Assembly: GCF_003352045.1 (NCBI RefSeq)
Contig: NZ_CP025815.1
Coordinates: 3,596,001 to 3,660,000, forward strand
Reading direction: 5' to 3'
Origin: Sulfitobacter sp. JL08
GTDB lineage: Bacteria; Pseudomonadota; Alphaproteobacteria; Rhodobacterales; Rhodobacteraceae
DNA length: 64,000 bases
The notes under the pieces were generated by a model. That model had not been told where the DNA came from, did no database searches, and saw only the letters and a program-made list of their open reading frames with translations. A program made the position numbers and the translations under genes. Shown piece by piece: positions 43,929 through 52,600 of this stretch (positions are counted from its first letter, which is position 1; each line of letters opens with the position of its first letter).

Positions 43929-43944
43929 AATCACATACCGTGAT
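43929..43944 (+). repeat. Putative right attachment site (attR) of the island
   Basis: This is an exact copy of the 16-mer at 20859-20874 (AATCACATACCGTGAT), 57 bases before the first core gene on this side. Confidence 0.65.
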
Positions 43945-44001
43945 CCAAGGGCGCACATTTCTTCGTTTTTCCGGTCATCCGTTTCGCTTTAGCATCGTGT
44001 C

Positions 44002-44685
44002 ATGACATATGATCTTTTCATCGGTGACCGGTTGTTTTCAAGCTGGTCTTTGCGCGGCTGGCTGTTGCTGAAGAAATTCGGCCTGCCCCACAACACCCAT
44101 CTGGTTGGCCTTTATTCCGGCACCATGGCGCAGGATCTTGCCCCTTTGGCCCCTGCGCGTCTGGTCCCCGTCCTCAGAACACCGCAGGGCGATGTGGTTG
44201 GTGAAACCATGGCCATTGTCGAAACACTGGCCGAACGTCACCCGGATGCAGGCCATTGGCCGACCGAGGAAAGCGCGCGTATCCTGGCAAGATGGATGTG
44301 CGCGGAAATGGCGTCGGGGTTCAGCGCCTTGCGCAGCACCTGCCCGATGCAGTTGCAAATGTGTCATGTGGGCTATGAACCCGCGCCGGATGTGCTGGCG
44401 GATCTGGACAGGATCGAAACCCTTTGGAATTTGGCGCGCAGGCGGCATGGCAAAAGCGGGCCGTGGCTGTTCGGGGCATACACCGCTGCCGACGCATTTT
44501 TTGCGCCTGTCGCGGCGCGCATAATAGGGTACGGACTGCCCATCAGCGAAGACGCCAGAACCTACTGCATGCAAACCATAGGCGACCCCGCCTTTGTTGC
44601 GTGGCGCAAACAGGCGCTTGAGATCAGCTATGATCCGTTTCCCTACCCACAGGATGTGCCCAACACCCCGTGGCCGGTCAGCTGA
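44002..44685 (+). CDS. Glutathione S-transferase family protein
   Basis: The 227-residue protein has the two-domain GST plan: an N-terminal thioredoxin-like domain (MTYDLFIGDRLFSSWSLRGW, with the SSWS-x-R stretch that supplies the glutathione-activating Ser, and later VPVLRTPQGDVVGETMAIVETL with the E-[ST]-x-A-I motif) and a helical C-terminal domain (WLFGAYTAADAFFAPV). The substrate is unknown. ATG 44002 is 57 bases after attR, so before island integration this gene probably followed the CobC-like gene closely. Confidence 0.88.
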   Translation: MTYDLFIGDRLFSSWSLRGWLLLKKFGLPHNTHLVGLYSGTMAQDLAPLAPARLVPVLRTPQGDVVGETMAIVETLAERHPDAGHWPTEESARILARWMCAEMASGFSALRSTCPMQLQMCHVGYEPAPDVLADLDRIETLWNLARRRHGKSGPWLFGAYTAADAFFAPVAARIIGYGLPISEDARTYCMQTIGDPAFVAWRKQALEISYDPFPYPQDVPNTPWPVS

Positions 44686-44758
44686 CCCCATTTGTTAACC
44701 ATTCCTAAACCAACAACAGGCTACCCATTAACCCTTGGGAAACCTAAAGGGGTCAGGT

Positions 44759-46276
44759 GTGATTACGCGCGCCTACACGGTTGCATTTCAGGGGATCGAA
44801 GCGCGTCTGGTTGAAGTGCAATGCGCGGTGACACCGGGATTGCCGGCATTCGCCATCGTCGGCCTGCCGGACAAGGCCGTATCAGAGGCACGCGACCGTG
44901 TGCGCACCGCTCTCAGTTCCATGGCGATCGCGCTGCCCTCAAAACGCATCACTATCAACCTGTCCCCGGCCGACTTGCCCAAGGAAGGCAGCCATTTCGA
45001 TTTGCCCATTGCGCTGGCTCTTCTGGCGGCTCTGGATATTGTCCCGCGCGATTCCATAGAAGGTACAATCGCACTGGGCGAGCTTTCGCTTGACGGATCG
45101 CTGATCCCTGTTTTGGGGGCATTGCCAGCGGCGATGGCCGCGGCAGAAGAAAACCGCGGACTGTTATGTCCCAAGGCGTGCGGGGCGGAAGCGGCCTGGG
45201 TAGGCAACACGCAAGTGATCGGCGCGGCCAGCCTTGCGGATGTCGTGCGCCATTATTTAGGCCAGAACCCGATCGCCCCGTCAGAACCGGGCGTTGTCAC
45301 GGCCACACATCACGCCCGCGACCTGCGCGATGTCAAAGGACAGGAACGTGCCAAACGGGCGCTTGAAATCGCGGCTGCGGGGCGCCACCATCTGATTTTT
45401 GTTGGCACGCCCGGATCCGGGAAATCCATGCTGGCGGCCAGAATTCCGGGGATTCTGCCGCCTTTGCGTCCTTCCGAAGCTCTTGAAACATCAATGATTC
45501 ATTCGCTCAGCGGGCTTTTGGATGAAGGCGGCATTTCACGGGCACGGCCGTTTCGTGAACCGCACCACACGGCGTCTATGGCGGCCATTGTCGGCGGTGG
45601 GCGTGGCGCGAAACCGGGTGAAATTTCCCTGGCGCATAACGGCGTTCTGTTCATGGACGAGTTTCCCGAATTTCCGCGTGCCGTTCTGGAAACACTGCGC
45701 CAGCCGATCGAAACAGGCGAGGTTATCGTCGCCCGGGCCAATGCGCATGTCAGATACCCTTGCAAATTCATGCTGGTTGCCGCGGCCAACCCCTGCAAAT
45801 GCGGGTATCTGACCGATCCCGCACGCGCATGCGCCCGCGTCCCCCAATGCGGAGAAGACTATATGGGGCGCATTTCCGGCCCCCTGATGGACAGGTTCGA
45901 TCTGCGCGTGGACGTTCCCCCCGTTGCATTTACCGATCTGGATTTACCAGCGAGCGGCGACACGTCCAAAGACGTTGCAGGCAGGGTGGCGATGGCCCGT
46001 CAGAGACAGAATGAACGCTATGCGGATTTTCCGGATGTCAGCGAAAATTCCGACGCCGAGGGTGATCTTCTGGAACAGGTGGCAACACCCGACAAAGAGG
46101 GAAAAACGCTTTTGATCCAGGCTGCCGAACGGTTTGGCTTGTCCGCACGCGGCTATCATCGCGTTTTGCGTGTCGCGCGGACCATCGCCGATCTGGACGG
46201 GGATGATCACGTATCGCGCACCCACATCGCCGAGGCGATCAGTTTCCGGCTGAATGACGCAGTGCAATCACCCTGA
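44759..46276 (+). CDS. comM: YifB/ComM family Mg-chelatase-like AAA+ ATPase
   Basis: ComM is a hexameric helicase that promotes branch migration during natural transformation. The 505-residue protein has the N-terminal Lon-like domain (VEVQCAVTPGLPAFAIVGLPD), the AAA+ domain with Walker A VGTPGSGKSML (about 221-231), Walker B LFMDEFPEF, and the C-terminal Mg_chelatase_C region (RFGLSARGYHRVLRVARTIADL). The start is GTG 44759 with AAAGGGG upstream; the frame 24 bases earlier has no such site. Homologues are common, and its presence is compatible with but not proof of competence. Confidence 0.92.
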   Translation: MITRAYTVAFQGIEARLVEVQCAVTPGLPAFAIVGLPDKAVSEARDRVRTALSSMAIALPSKRITINLSPADLPKEGSHFDLPIALALLAALDIVPRDSIEGTIALGELSLDGSLIPVLGALPAAMAAAEENRGLLCPKACGAEAAWVGNTQVIGAASLADVVRHYLGQNPIAPSEPGVVTATHHARDLRDVKGQERAKRALEIAAAGRHHLIFVGTPGSGKSMLAARIPGILPPLRPSEALETSMIHSLSGLLDEGGISRARPFREPHHTASMAAIVGGGRGAKPGEISLAHNGVLFMDEFPEFPRAVLETLRQPIETGEVIVARANAHVRYPCKFMLVAAANPCKCGYLTDPARACARVPQCGEDYMGRISGPLMDRFDLRVDVPPVAFTDLDLPASGDTSKDVAGRVAMARQRQNERYADFPDVSENSDAEGDLLEQVATPDKEGKTLLIQAAERFGLSARGYHRVLRVARTIADLDGDDHVSRTHIAEAISFRLNDAVQSP

Positions 46277-46288
46277 AACGGTGCCCCG

Positions 46289-47227
46289 TCAGCCTTTGCA
46301 ACGCGCTTCGATCGCATCCCAGATCTTGCCCGCGATATTGACCCCGTCAAAGCGCTCAAGCTCCTGAATGCCGGTGGGAGACGTCACGTTAATCTCGGTC
46401 AGGTAATCACCGATCACATCGATCCCGACGAAAACCTGCCCCTTTTCACGCAACAGCGGGCCAATGCGCGCGCAGATTTCGCGATCCCGCTCGCTCAGGC
46501 CGATTTTCTCAGGACGTCCACCCACATGCATGTTGGATCTGGTTTCGCCCTCGGCAGGGACGCGATTGATGGCGCCGACAGGTTCGCCATCGACAAGGAT
46601 GACACGTTTGTCCCCATTGCGAACATCCGGCAGAAATTTCTGCACGATCAGCGGTTCACGCGAGAAACCGGTGAACAATTCGTGCAGCGATGTCAGGTTC
46701 CTGTCATTGGCGTCCAGGCGGAAAACACCCGCGCCGCCATTACCGTAAAGCGGTTTTAGAATGACATCTCCATGACGCGCCTTGAACGCCTTTATCGTTT
46801 CAAGGTCACGCGCAATTGTCGTCGGCGGTGTCAGATCCGGAAAATCGAGAACCAAAAGCTTTTCGGGATAGTTGCGCACCCAAAACGGGTCGTTCACCAC
46901 CAGCGTCTTGGGCGCCAGCCGGTCCAGAAGATGGGTGGACGTGATGTAGTGCATGTCAAAAGGCGGATCCTGACGCAGCCAGACAGCATCGAATTCCGAC
47001 AGATCCACTTCGCGAACCGGACCAAGATGCGCATGATCCCCCTGAACGCGTTGCACAGTCAGGTCGTGCCCGCGCGCCGTGATCCTGCCCTCCTGATAGG
47101 CAAGATGATCGGGTTCGTAATAAAACAGGCTGTGGCCACGCGATTGCGCCTCTTCTGCCAGACGGAACGAACTGTCGGCATTGATATCGACCGCACCGAT
47201 CGGATCCATTTGAAAAGCGATTTTCAT
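46289..47227 (-). CDS. gshB: Glutathione synthetase
   Basis: GshB joins gamma-glutamylcysteine and glycine with ATP, the last step of glutathione synthesis. The 312-residue protein has the N-terminal Rossmann-like domain ([20 protein letters not shown]) and the ATP-grasp domain: [37 protein letters not shown] and the C-terminal [19 protein letters not shown] with metal ligands. It is full length. It converges with comM 12 bases away, and yraN and rsmI follow upstream on the same strand. Confidence 0.95.
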   Translation of the reverse strand: MKIAFQMDPIGAVDINADSSFRLAEEAQSRGHSLFYYEPDHLAYQEGRITARGHDLTVQRVQGDHAHLGPVREVDLSEFDAVWLRQDPPFDMHYITSTHLLDRLAPKTLVVNDPFWVRNYPEKLLVLDFPDLTPPTTIARDLETIKAFKARHGDVILKPLYGNGGAGVFRLDANDRNLTSLHELFTGFSREPLIVQKFLPDVRNGDKRVILVDGEPVGAINRVPAEGETRSNMHVGGRPEKIGLSERDREICARIGPLLREKGQVFVGIDVIGDYLTEINVTSPTGIQELERFDGVNIAGKIWDAIEARCKG

Positions 47228-47300
47228 GACATAACCCCATGTGACCTTTTGCGATACATGGCGCAGCCGGAACGCCGGCGCAATGGGCGATCACATCAGC

Positions 47301-47666
47301 TTACATATGGACAAACGCGTTTTCGATCACCTGAACCATTCCCGCATGATCGACCAGCGCAACATCAAAACGCGCCTCTGTCAGGCTGCCCGAAGGCTTT
47401 GACCCCAAAAAATCCGCCGCCGAATTCCGGATACGCTCTATCTGGAGCGGCGAAACCCGTTCGGCAGCCCGCGCGAATGATTTTGAGGTTTTGACTTCAA
47501 CAAAAATAACCATCGCACCATCGCGCACTATCAGATCGATTTCACCACCCCGTCCGCGCCATCGTCTGTGCGCAATGATGCAGCCGCGGTTTTCGTACAC
47601 GCGCGCCACCATGTTTTCCGCAGCGACACCGGCATGATAAGCCCGCTGGCCCGTGATCGAATTCAA
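47301..47666 (-). CDS. yraN: YraN family (UPF0102) endonuclease-like protein
   Basis: The 121-residue protein has the restriction-endonuclease-like core of the UPF0102 family: GRGGEIDLIVRDGAMVIFVEVKT carries the G-E-x-D-L and E-V-K residues of a PD-(D/E)XK nuclease. Function is not established. Its start overlaps the rsmI stop by 4 bases; the yraN-rsmI-lpoA neighbourhood is conserved in many proteobacteria, with rsmI and the lpoA-like gene divergent here. Confidence 0.92.
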   Translation of the reverse strand: MNSITGQRAYHAGVAAENMVARVYENRGCIIAHRRWRGRGGEIDLIVRDGAMVIFVEVKTSKSFARAAERVSPLQIERIRNSAADFLGSKPSGSLTEARFDVALVDHAGMVQVIENAFVHM

Positions 47667-48526
47667 CCGTCGTCCTTTCCCAGTTTCAACGCCAACTGGT
47701 ACATTTTGCGCCGCGGCAGGTTGTGCGCTTGCGAAACCAGATCTGCGGCATCTTTGACCGACATAGAGGTTAATGCCTGTCTAAGCGCCGATTCTACGTC
47801 CATTTCGCTAACAGTTTCCGAACGTTGCCGGTCTATCACCACGACAATTTCACCTTTCAGGGTCGTTCCAGCGATTTCTGCGGCCAGTTCACCAAGGGTG
47901 CCACGTTTGACTTCCTCGAATTTCTTGGTCAGTTCCCGACAGATTGCCGCCTTGCGGTCATCGCCCAGAACCGTCGCCGCATCGGCCAACATCGCCGCAA
48001 CACGTTTGGGTGATTCGTAAAACACAAGCGTTCCCGGTATCTCGCGCAATGATTCAAGGGCGGTCCGTCGCGCACCGCCCGCGTTTGGCAGGAACCCGGC
48101 AAAAAAGAATGCGTCAGTCGGCAATCCGGCCAGCGCCAGGGCAGACAGAACGGCAGACGCACCGGGCGCAATGGTGACCAGATACCCTTCGCCTTGTGCC
48201 GCCCGTGCCAGATCCAACCCCGGATCGGCAATCAGGGGCATGCCGGCTTCGGATGCGTAGGCCACGGATTTACCCTGTTCAAGATAGTGCAAAAGCTTTG
48301 GGCGCACCGCCGAACCGTTATGATCGTGATAGGCCAGCAGCGGGCGATCCCCCAATGGCACGCCGTGAATATCCATCAGACGCCGCATGCTGCGCGTGTC
48401 TTCTGCCGCGATCACATCGGCGGACGCCAATATATCCAGCGCACGCAATGTAATGTCCCGCGCCGTCCCGATCGGCGTCGCCACAAAGTAGACACCCGGT
48501 GCCAATCTGACCTTTTGGTGATTCAA
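47663..48526 (-). CDS. rsmI: 16S rRNA (cytidine 1402-2'-O)-methyltransferase
   Basis: RsmI methylates the ribose of C1402 in the decoding centre using S-adenosylmethionine. The 287-residue tetrapyrrole-methylase-fold protein has the family landmarks ATPIGTARDITLRALDIL, IAAEDTRSMRRLM, and SEAGMPLIADPG with the cofactor loop, then FFAGFLP. Length is normal. It is upstream of yraN in the same transcript and divergent from the LpoA-like gene, with 83 bases between them. Confidence 0.95.
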   Translation of the reverse strand: MNHQKVRLAPGVYFVATPIGTARDITLRALDILASADVIAAEDTRSMRRLMDIHGVPLGDRPLLAYHDHNGSAVRPKLLHYLEQGKSVAYASEAGMPLIADPGLDLARAAQGEGYLVTIAPGASAVLSALALAGLPTDAFFFAGFLPNAGGARRTALESLREIPGTLVFYESPKRVAAMLADAATVLGDDRKAAICRELTKKFEEVKRGTLGELAAEIAGTTLKGEIVVVIDRQRSETVSEMDVESALRQALTSMSVKDAADLVSQAHNLPRRKMYQLALKLGKDDG

Positions 48527-48609
48527 CGCTGGACCCGCCTTTCGTGACGTCTATTATCCCTGCAACGTCAAAGGGCGGGCTGTCGCCGTCCGGTCAGGGA
48601 GTATCGCTT

Positions 48610-49791
48610 GTGTCCATTTTTGCTGTTTTAACCCCCGCCCGCAAGCTTGGCTTGCGCATGTTCGCTGTCTTGGGCCTTTTGGCACTCGCTGCGTGTGACG
48701 GGGTTCCGTCCAGCAATCTTGGTGGTCCATCGATCAACCCGACTACGCCGGTTCCTGTGGCGCTGCTGGTTCCGCGCGGATCAGGGCAATCCGGTGATGA
48801 TGTTCTTGCGCAAAGCCTTGAAAATGCTGCGCGATTGGCGATCAGCGATCTGCAGGGTGTGGAAATCGATCTGCGTGTCTACAACACCGCAGGCAACGCT
48901 GACATCGCCGCCAGTCAGGCAACGCAGGCCGTTGCGGATGGTGCCAAGATTATTCTGGGCCCGGTCTATGGCGCATCCGCGAACGCGGTGGGACTTGCCG
49001 TGGCGAACAAGGGTGTGAACGTCTTGTCATTCTCCAACAATGCCTCGATCGCGGGCGGCAACGTTTTTGTGCTGGGACCAACCTTTCAGAACACGGCCAA
49101 CCGACTCGCGCAATTTGCCGCCGGACAGGGAAAATCGCGCATCGTTGTGGTCCATTCGCAAGATGTTGCCGGTGAACAAGGCAAGGCCGCGATCGAAAAT
49201 GCGGTTCGACGCAGCGGCGCGTCTGTCGTGGCCTCGGTTCCCTATCAGTTATCGCAACAGGGCGTGGTTGCGGCCGTCCCGGAAATCCGCGCGGCCGTTG
49301 GGTCTTCGGGTGCGGATGCCATGTTTACCACGGCAACAACGGCGTCCGCCCTTCCCCTGCTGACACAATTACTGCCGGAAGCTGGCGTTGATCCGGCACA
49401 GACACAGTTTATCGGCCTGACCCGCTGGGATATTCCGTCGCAAACCCTTGAACTGCCCGGTGTGCAGAACGGATGGTTTGCACTGCCCGACCCCGGTCGA
49501 AGCGCGGCCTTCCAGTCGCGGTATCAGGTGGCTTACGGGGCGGCACCGCATCCCATTGGCGGTCTGGCCTATGACGGCATCGCCGCAATCGGGGCCTTGG
49601 TGGGAAGTGGCAATGCAAACGCGCTGACGGGCGGCGCTTTGACCCAACCGGCAGGGTTTCAGGGCGTGAATGGCATTTTCCGCCTGCTGCCCGATGGCAC
49701 AAACGAACGTGGAATGGCGGTGGCAACGATCCGTGACCGGCAGGTTGTGGTGATCGACTCTGCGCCGGGCAGCTTTGGCGCCGGGTTCTGA
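48610..49791 (+). CDS. Penicillin-binding protein activator (LpoA/YraM-like lipoprotein)
   Basis: The 393-residue protein has a lipoprotein signal (LGLLALAAC, lipobox LAAC at about residues 27-30) followed by a periplasmic-binding-type fold of the Leu/Ile/Val-binding family (VALLVPRGSGQSGDDVLAQS). LpoA in enterobacteria activates PBP1A from the outer membrane; the same fold at the conserved rsmI/yraN locus supports that role, but the alphaproteobacterial form lacks the N-terminal TPR half (LpoA is about 680 residues). The start is GTG 48610 with AGGGAG 8 bases upstream; the in-frame ATG at 48544 is an alternative but lacks such a site. Confidence 0.82.
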   Translation: MSIFAVLTPARKLGLRMFAVLGLLALAACDGVPSSNLGGPSINPTTPVPVALLVPRGSGQSGDDVLAQSLENAARLAISDLQGVEIDLRVYNTAGNADIAASQATQAVADGAKIILGPVYGASANAVGLAVANKGVNVLSFSNNASIAGGNVFVLGPTFQNTANRLAQFAAGQGKSRIVVVHSQDVAGEQGKAAIENAVRRSGASVVASVPYQLSQQGVVAAVPEIRAAVGSSGADAMFTTATTASALPLLTQLLPEAGVDPAQTQFIGLTRWDIPSQTLELPGVQNGWFALPDPGRSAAFQSRYQVAYGAAPHPIGGLAYDGIAAIGALVGSGNANALTGGALTQPAGFQGVNGIFRLLPDGTNERGMAVATIRDRQVVVIDSAPGSFGAGF

Positions 49792-52600
49792 TCTGAACCG
49801 CAAAGCATCCATTTCGACTCTCGCGCCTGAATCGGTTCCCGACCGGCCTAAAGCCGCGCGTGAACTGATTTGTCCACCAGACCATATCTTTGATGCGACA
49901 GCGTTCGTGAACCAAATAGACGCCATCGCGCAAGAGGTCGACGCGCCGATGGAGTTGCGCGCCCGGACGGTTTCATTGTTGAAAAAGATCAATGCCGAAG
50001 GCCGTGCCGCCATTGCTGCCGCATTCAAGGAACGTCCGTTTGCCGCGCGGGAAACAACATCGGCCTATACCTATTTGACCGATGGCCTTGTCACGTCGGC
50101 GCTTTATGTCGCTCACAAGCACCTGCACCCGTTGCCGAACCCCACCAAAGGTCAACATATTTCTGTCATCGCTGTTGGGGGCTACGGGCGGGGTGAAATG
50201 GCCCCCTATTCCGATGTCGACCTACTGTTTCTGGCCCCGTACAAAACGACCGCCTGGGCCGAAAGCATCATTGAATCGATGCTTTACATCCTTTGGGATC
50301 TGAAGCTGAAAGTGGGCCACGCCAGCCGCACAATCAAAGACTGCATACGTTTGGGCCGCGAAGATTTCACCATCCGCACTGCGATGCTGGAACACCGGTT
50401 CATTGCGGGCGACGCCGATCTTGCCGCCGATCTGGATGCACGTCTGAAAAACGATCTGTTCAAGGGAACAGGCCGCGAATTCATCGAAGCCAAGCTGGAA
50501 GAACGCGACAACCGCCATATCAAACAGGGCGGTCAGCGCTATGTTGTCGAGCCCAATGTAAAGGAGGGCAAAGGCGGGTTGCGCGATCTGCAATCCCTGT
50601 TCTGGATTGCAAAATACATCCACGGCGTTCAGGACGCGGCCGATCTGGTGCCCCTCAATGTTTTTACACAAGCCGAGTTTGAAACATTCATCAAAGCCGA
50701 GGATTTCCTGTGGGCCGTCCGATCACATCTGCATCTGATCACGGGCCGGGCGACAGATCAGTTGACGTTTGATCTGCAGGTGCAGGTCGCGCAGGCCATG
50801 GGGTATAAAGATACGGTCGGGCGGCGCGGTGTCGAAATCTTTATGCAGGATTTTTTCCGTCACGCCACCGCGGTCGGTGACCTGACGCGTATTTTCCTGA
50901 CCAAACTGGAAGCGATGCACGCCAAGGCCGAGCCTTTGCTGGAACGAATTTTCCGGCGCCGGCCGAAACTGAAACCCGGCTATGTCGAAATCCACAACCG
51001 CATCGGAATCGCGAACGAAAAGACGTTTCTGACCGACAAACTGAACCTGTTGCGCCTGTTCGAGGAAGCATTGCGCACCGGCATGCTGATCCATCCAGAT
51101 GCCATGAGGCTGGTTACCGCGCATCTTGATCTGATTGATGACGACATGCGTTCCAGACCGGAAGCACAACGCATTTTTCTGGATTTGATGCTGAAACACG
51201 GCAATCCGGAACGGGCATTGCGCCGGATGAACGAATTGGGGGTTCTGTCGGCATTTATCCCGGAATTCGAACCGATTGTCGCGATGATGCAGTTCAACAT
51301 GTATCACCACTATACCGTCGATGAACATATCATTCAGTGCATCGCAAATCTGGCACAGATCGAAAAAGGCGAATTGGTCGAAGAATTGCCGGTAGCCTCG
51401 GGCATTCTGAAACGCGGGATCAATCGCAAGGTGATGTATGTGGCGTTGCTGCTGCATGATATCGGCAAGGGGCGTTCCGAAGACCATTCCATTCTGGGCG
51501 CACAGATCGCGCGCAAGGTCGCACCGCGTCTGGGGCTGAACAAATCGGATTCCGAAACGGTGGAATGGTTGGTGCGCTATCATCTTTTGATGTCGGATAT
51601 GGCGCAAAAACGCGATATCGCCGATCCCGCCACCATCCGCGATTTTGCGAAAGCGGTGCAAACGGTCAAACGTCTTGATCTGCTGACGGTTCTGACTGTC
51701 TGCGATATTCGCGGCGTCGGGCCCGGCACGTGGAACAACTGGAAGGCCGCGCTGATACGCGCACTTTACCGGCAGACCAGACGCGCGCTGGAAACCGGGC
51801 TGGAAGATCTGAACCGCGAAAACCGCGGCACCGAAGCCAAGAAACTGTTGCGCGCCGCGCTGCCCGAATGGTCGCGCAAGGAATTGCAGACCGAAACATC
51901 CCGCCACTATCCGCCTTACTGGCAGGGCCTGCATGTGACGGCCCATGTTGTTTTCGCAAATCTGCTGCGGGATCTGGGCGAAAATGAAATCCGGATTGAT
52001 CTGCATCCTGACGAAGACCGAGATGCGACCCGCGCCTGCATGGTCATGCAGGACCATCCCGGCATCTTTGCGCGACTGGCCGGAGCGCTTGCGCTGGTTG
52101 GCGCAAATGTGGTGGATGCGCGCAGTTATACGTCCAAGGACGGATATGTGACCGATGTGTTCTGGCTTCAGGATGCCGATGGCCACCCTTACGAAGCCTC
52201 GCGCCTGCCACGGTTGAAACAGATGATCGAAAAGACCTTGCAAGGCAAGGTTGTCGCCACCGAAGCGTTGAAATCCCGTGATAAAATCAAAAAGCGTGAA
52301 CGGGCCTTCAATGTGCCCACCCACATTACCTTTGATAACGAAGGATCAGACATTTACACGATCATCGAGGTCGACACCCGTGACCGCCCCGGATTGCTGT
52401 ACGATCTGGCCCGCACGCTTGCCGCATCGAATGTCTACATTGCAAACGCGCTGATTGCGACCTATGGCGAACAGGTCGTTGATACGTTTTACGTCAAGGA
52501 TATGTTCGGGCTGAAATACTACTCGGCCAGCAAACAGAAAACGCTGGAAAACAAACTGCGCGCGGCCATCAAGGAAGGCGCCGAAAGGGCAAGCACATGA
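49775..52600 (+). CDS. glnD: Protein-PII uridylyltransferase/uridylyl-removing enzyme
   Basis: GlnD senses glutamine and modifies PII proteins, so controlling nitrogen assimilation. The 941-residue protein has the nucleotidyltransferase domain (GGYGRGEMAPYSDVDLLFL with the G-x-D-x-D metal motif, about 127-145), the HD phosphohydrolase domain (LLLHDIGKGRSEDHS, about 559-573), and two C-terminal ACT domains (HPGIFARLAGALALVGANV; DRPGLLYDLARTLAASNV). The start is TTG 49775, which overlaps the LpoA-like gene by 17 bases; no later ATG fits before the conserved part, though some internal start could be used. The murJ gene follows with an ATGA overlap. Confidence 0.95.
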   Translation: MAPGSDLNRKASISTLAPESVPDRPKAARELICPPDHIFDATAFVNQIDAIAQEVDAPMELRARTVSLLKKINAEGRAAIAAAFKERPFAARETTSAYTYLTDGLVTSALYVAHKHLHPLPNPTKGQHISVIAVGGYGRGEMAPYSDVDLLFLAPYKTTAWAESIIESMLYILWDLKLKVGHASRTIKDCIRLGREDFTIRTAMLEHRFIAGDADLAADLDARLKNDLFKGTGREFIEAKLEERDNRHIKQGGQRYVVEPNVKEGKGGLRDLQSLFWIAKYIHGVQDAADLVPLNVFTQAEFETFIKAEDFLWAVRSHLHLITGRATDQLTFDLQVQVAQAMGYKDTVGRRGVEIFMQDFFRHATAVGDLTRIFLTKLEAMHAKAEPLLERIFRRRPKLKPGYVEIHNRIGIANEKTFLTDKLNLLRLFEEALRTGMLIHPDAMRLVTAHLDLIDDDMRSRPEAQRIFLDLMLKHGNPERALRRMNELGVLSAFIPEFEPIVAMMQFNMYHHYTVDEHIIQCIANLAQIEKGELVEELPVASGILKRGINRKVMYVALLLHDIGKGRSEDHSILGAQIARKVAPRLGLNKSDSETVEWLVRYHLLMSDMAQKRDIADPATIRDFAKAVQTVKRLDLLTVLTVCDIRGVGPGTWNNWKAALIRALYRQTRRALETGLEDLNRENRGTEAKKLLRAALPEWSRKELQTETSRHYPPYWQGLHVTAHVVFANLLRDLGENEIRIDLHPDEDRDATRACMVMQDHPGIFARLAGALALVGANVVDARSYTSKDGYVTDVFWLQDADGHPYEASRLPRLKQMIEKTLQGKVVATEALKSRDKIKKRERAFNVPTHITFDNEGSDIYTIIEVDTRDRPGLLYDLARTLAASNVYIANALIATYGEQVVDTFYVKDMFGLKYYSASKQKTLENKLRAAIKEGAERAST

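Larger units (their letters stand above)
20859..43944. mobile_element. Genomic island of about 23 kb bounded by 16-base direct repeats
   Basis: Everything between the two copies of the 16-mer is accessory: IS elements and fragments, regulators, secreted and membrane-stress proteins, pseudogenes and a phage-satellite-like replication module. Both flanks are ordinary core genes (cobP/cobC-like on the left, GST and comM on the right). Spacers inside are long, AT-richer and full of degenerate repeats, unlike the tight operons outside. No integrase gene is recognisable, which suggests loss after integration or mobilisation in trans. The boundary claim rests on the repeat and on content; comparison with a relative lacking the island would settle it. 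Confidence 0.65.
43410..44001. other. Right-end control region of the island, non-coding
   Basis: No gene is supported in these 592 bases. They contain a large inverted repeat (43569-43597), an abutting 7-base-stem hairpin (AGCCCGT 43598-43604, ACGGGCT 43620-43626) next to an AT-rich tract, a terminator-like hairpin (43783-43818) and the attR copy (43929-43944). The layout would suit an operator and a replication origin. No integrase is encoded. Confidence 0.55.

Noticed and set aside
20859-43944. Integrase gene, tRNA gene or CRISPR array within the island
   Set aside because: I searched the frames for tyrosine or serine recombinase motifs, cloverleaf-like stretches and regular short repeats and saw none. 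The dispersed repeats are irregularly spaced and too diverged to be CRISPR.
50723-52324. Long open frame of 533 codons on the minus strand inside glnD
   Set aside because: It lies wholly antisense to glnD, whose domains are unmistakable, and its Gln/His/Arg-rich composition is that of a codon-shadow frame in GC-rich DNA.
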